From an uncultured Collinsella sp. (GTDB taxonomy: Bacteria; Actinomycetota; Coriobacteriia; Coriobacteriales; Coriobacteriaceae), in NCBI GenBank assembly GCA_900551365.1, contig URVZ01000104.1, positions 1 through 5,623 of the forward strand: a DNA stretch of 5,623 nt, in the 5' to 3' direction. Shown in pieces: positions 4,948 through 5,623 of this stretch. Position 1 is the first letter of the stretch. Each line of letters starts with the position of its first letter. The position numbers were made by a program, and so were the translations under genes. Under the pieces are notes generated by a model. The model was not told the DNA's origin. It worked only from the letters and a program-made list of their open reading frames with translations, and made no database searches.

Positions 4948-5586
4948 CTATTCAGCGCGCTTGATAGGATGACGAACCACAGTCTTAAGTTTCTCCGGCG
5001 CACATTTGCGTGGATCGGAGAGATAGATTTCGTGATGTAAACGGTTGTCTGAGAAGTCGGGGACATAGCCCTGCTCGGTCGCGTATTCATGCATGGCGTC
5101 TACGGTTGTCGGCTCGCTGTCATAGGGTCCGGTATGCATGCATTGAACGCAGAGACCCTCGTCAACTTTAAGCAGCTCGACGGCAGAAAAGTCCAGTTTC
5201 TTTTTGTTCGTGGCTTCCACGACTGCCCAGTCAAAGTCATCTCGGGTGACGAAATCGGGTAGGCGGATGCACGAGATAAAGTTGAAATCGTCCTTGCGTA
5301 CATAATCGATGTCGCCGCTCGGGGAGTCTTGCCACCAGAAACCCTCGAGCGGCGGTACCACAAAGTCGAAATAGCCCTCGATACTCCTTGAGCCTTTCTT
5401 CGACATCTTGACGGTATAGGCGATTCCGTAAAGCAGCGGCAGGGCGTTTTGATACTCGCCACCTTCGGTATTTGGGTCGCCCTTGCCGCGAACGGCAACG
5501 TAGCTCATAGGCGGGACAGTTACGATACTCGGCTTGCTTGCAGGTTTGTAGAGCTCCTTGCATTCCTTCTTAAAGTCGAACGCCAT
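4948..5586 (-). CDS. GyrI-like small-molecule-binding domain protein
   Basis: The 212-residue cytoplasmic protein matches the stand-alone GyrI-like group (relatives of SbmC/GyrI and of AraC effector-binding domains). Most members have no settled function. Some GyrI-like proteins are known to bind hydrophobic ligands, and a subset hydrolyse cyclopropanoid DNA-alkylating toxins. Visible patterns are MAFDFKKECKELYKP (1-15), MSYVAVRGKGDPN (27-39), EYQNALPLLYGIAYTVKM (44-61), VVPPLEGFWW (76-85), FISCIRLPDFV (103-113), DFDWAV (117-122), EGLCVQCMHTGPYDSEP (143-159), MHEY (165-168) and a conserved C-terminal HHEIYLSDPR (184-193). There is no signal peptide, DNA-binding domain or membrane segment. ATG 5586 has GAAAGG at 5600-5595, 8 bases upstream. 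The promoter probably lies at or beyond the window edge. It is intact, unlike the two remnants downstream on the same strand. The family call is firm; substrate and role are unknown. Confidence 0.85.
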   Translation of the reverse strand: MAFDFKKECKELYKPASKPSIVTVPPMSYVAVRGKGDPNTEGGEYQNALPLLYGIAYTVKMSKKGSRSIEGYFDFVVPPLEGFWWQDSPSGDIDYVRKDDFNFISCIRLPDFVTRDDFDWAVVEATNKKKLDFSAVELLKVDEGLCVQCMHTGPYDSEPTTVDAMHEYATEQGYVPDFSDNRLHHEIYLSDPRKCAPEKLKTVVRHPIKRAE

Positions 5587-5623
5587 GTTGGCCGCCTTTC
5601 TGCGTATTGGCCTGCTTAGATAG

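Overview
This GC-rich window looks like chromosomal DNA of a Coriobacteriia-type actinobacterium, with Collinsella or a close relative as the best guess. That guess rests on the strong G/C preference at third codon positions in the biosynthetic genes, the overall look of the aspartate kinase and GyrI-like proteins, and good AGGAG-type ribosome binding sites. It is an inference made without any database search.

Layout. (1) At 1-473 on the minus strand is the 5' part of threonine synthase (thrC), cut by the window edge. (2) It is divergent from aspartate kinase (lysC, 578-1966, plus). The shared 104-base control region carries a 16-base near-perfect palindrome. (3) After lysC come a weak hairpin, a short GTTTCG-type tandem repeat and a GC-rich terminator-like hairpin. 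Aspartate-semialdehyde dehydrogenase (asd, 2141-3166, plus) follows. (4) Just behind asd lies a very long fold-back sequence (about 3179-3312) with perfect 28-base outer arms, then about 200 bases of G-rich non-coding DNA with further hairpins. (5) A GTG-started methylated-DNA-protein cysteine methyltransferase (ogt-type, 3572-4150, plus) follows. (6) On the minus strand, converging on ogt, is a scar: the last ~65-70 residues of a ClC-type chloride channel (4215 to about 4424) joined directly to the first ~114 residues of an Abi_2-family abortive-infection protein (4777 down to about 4436). (7) Upstream of that on the same strand is an intact GyrI-like small-molecule-binding protein (4948-5586).

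How the genes work together. LysC and Asd catalyse the first two steps of the aspartate pathway (aspartate to aspartyl phosphate to aspartate semialdehyde). ThrC catalyses the last step of the threonine branch. The left half is therefore an aspartate-family amino-acid locus arranged as a divergent pair plus a separately terminated gene. The right half is accessory: a DNA-alkylation repair gene, a broken phage-defence gene fused to a broken channel gene, and a possible toxin-binding or detoxifying GyrI-like protein.

The strongest unexplained structure is the long fold-back element between asd and ogt. I found no complete novel multi-gene system in this window.
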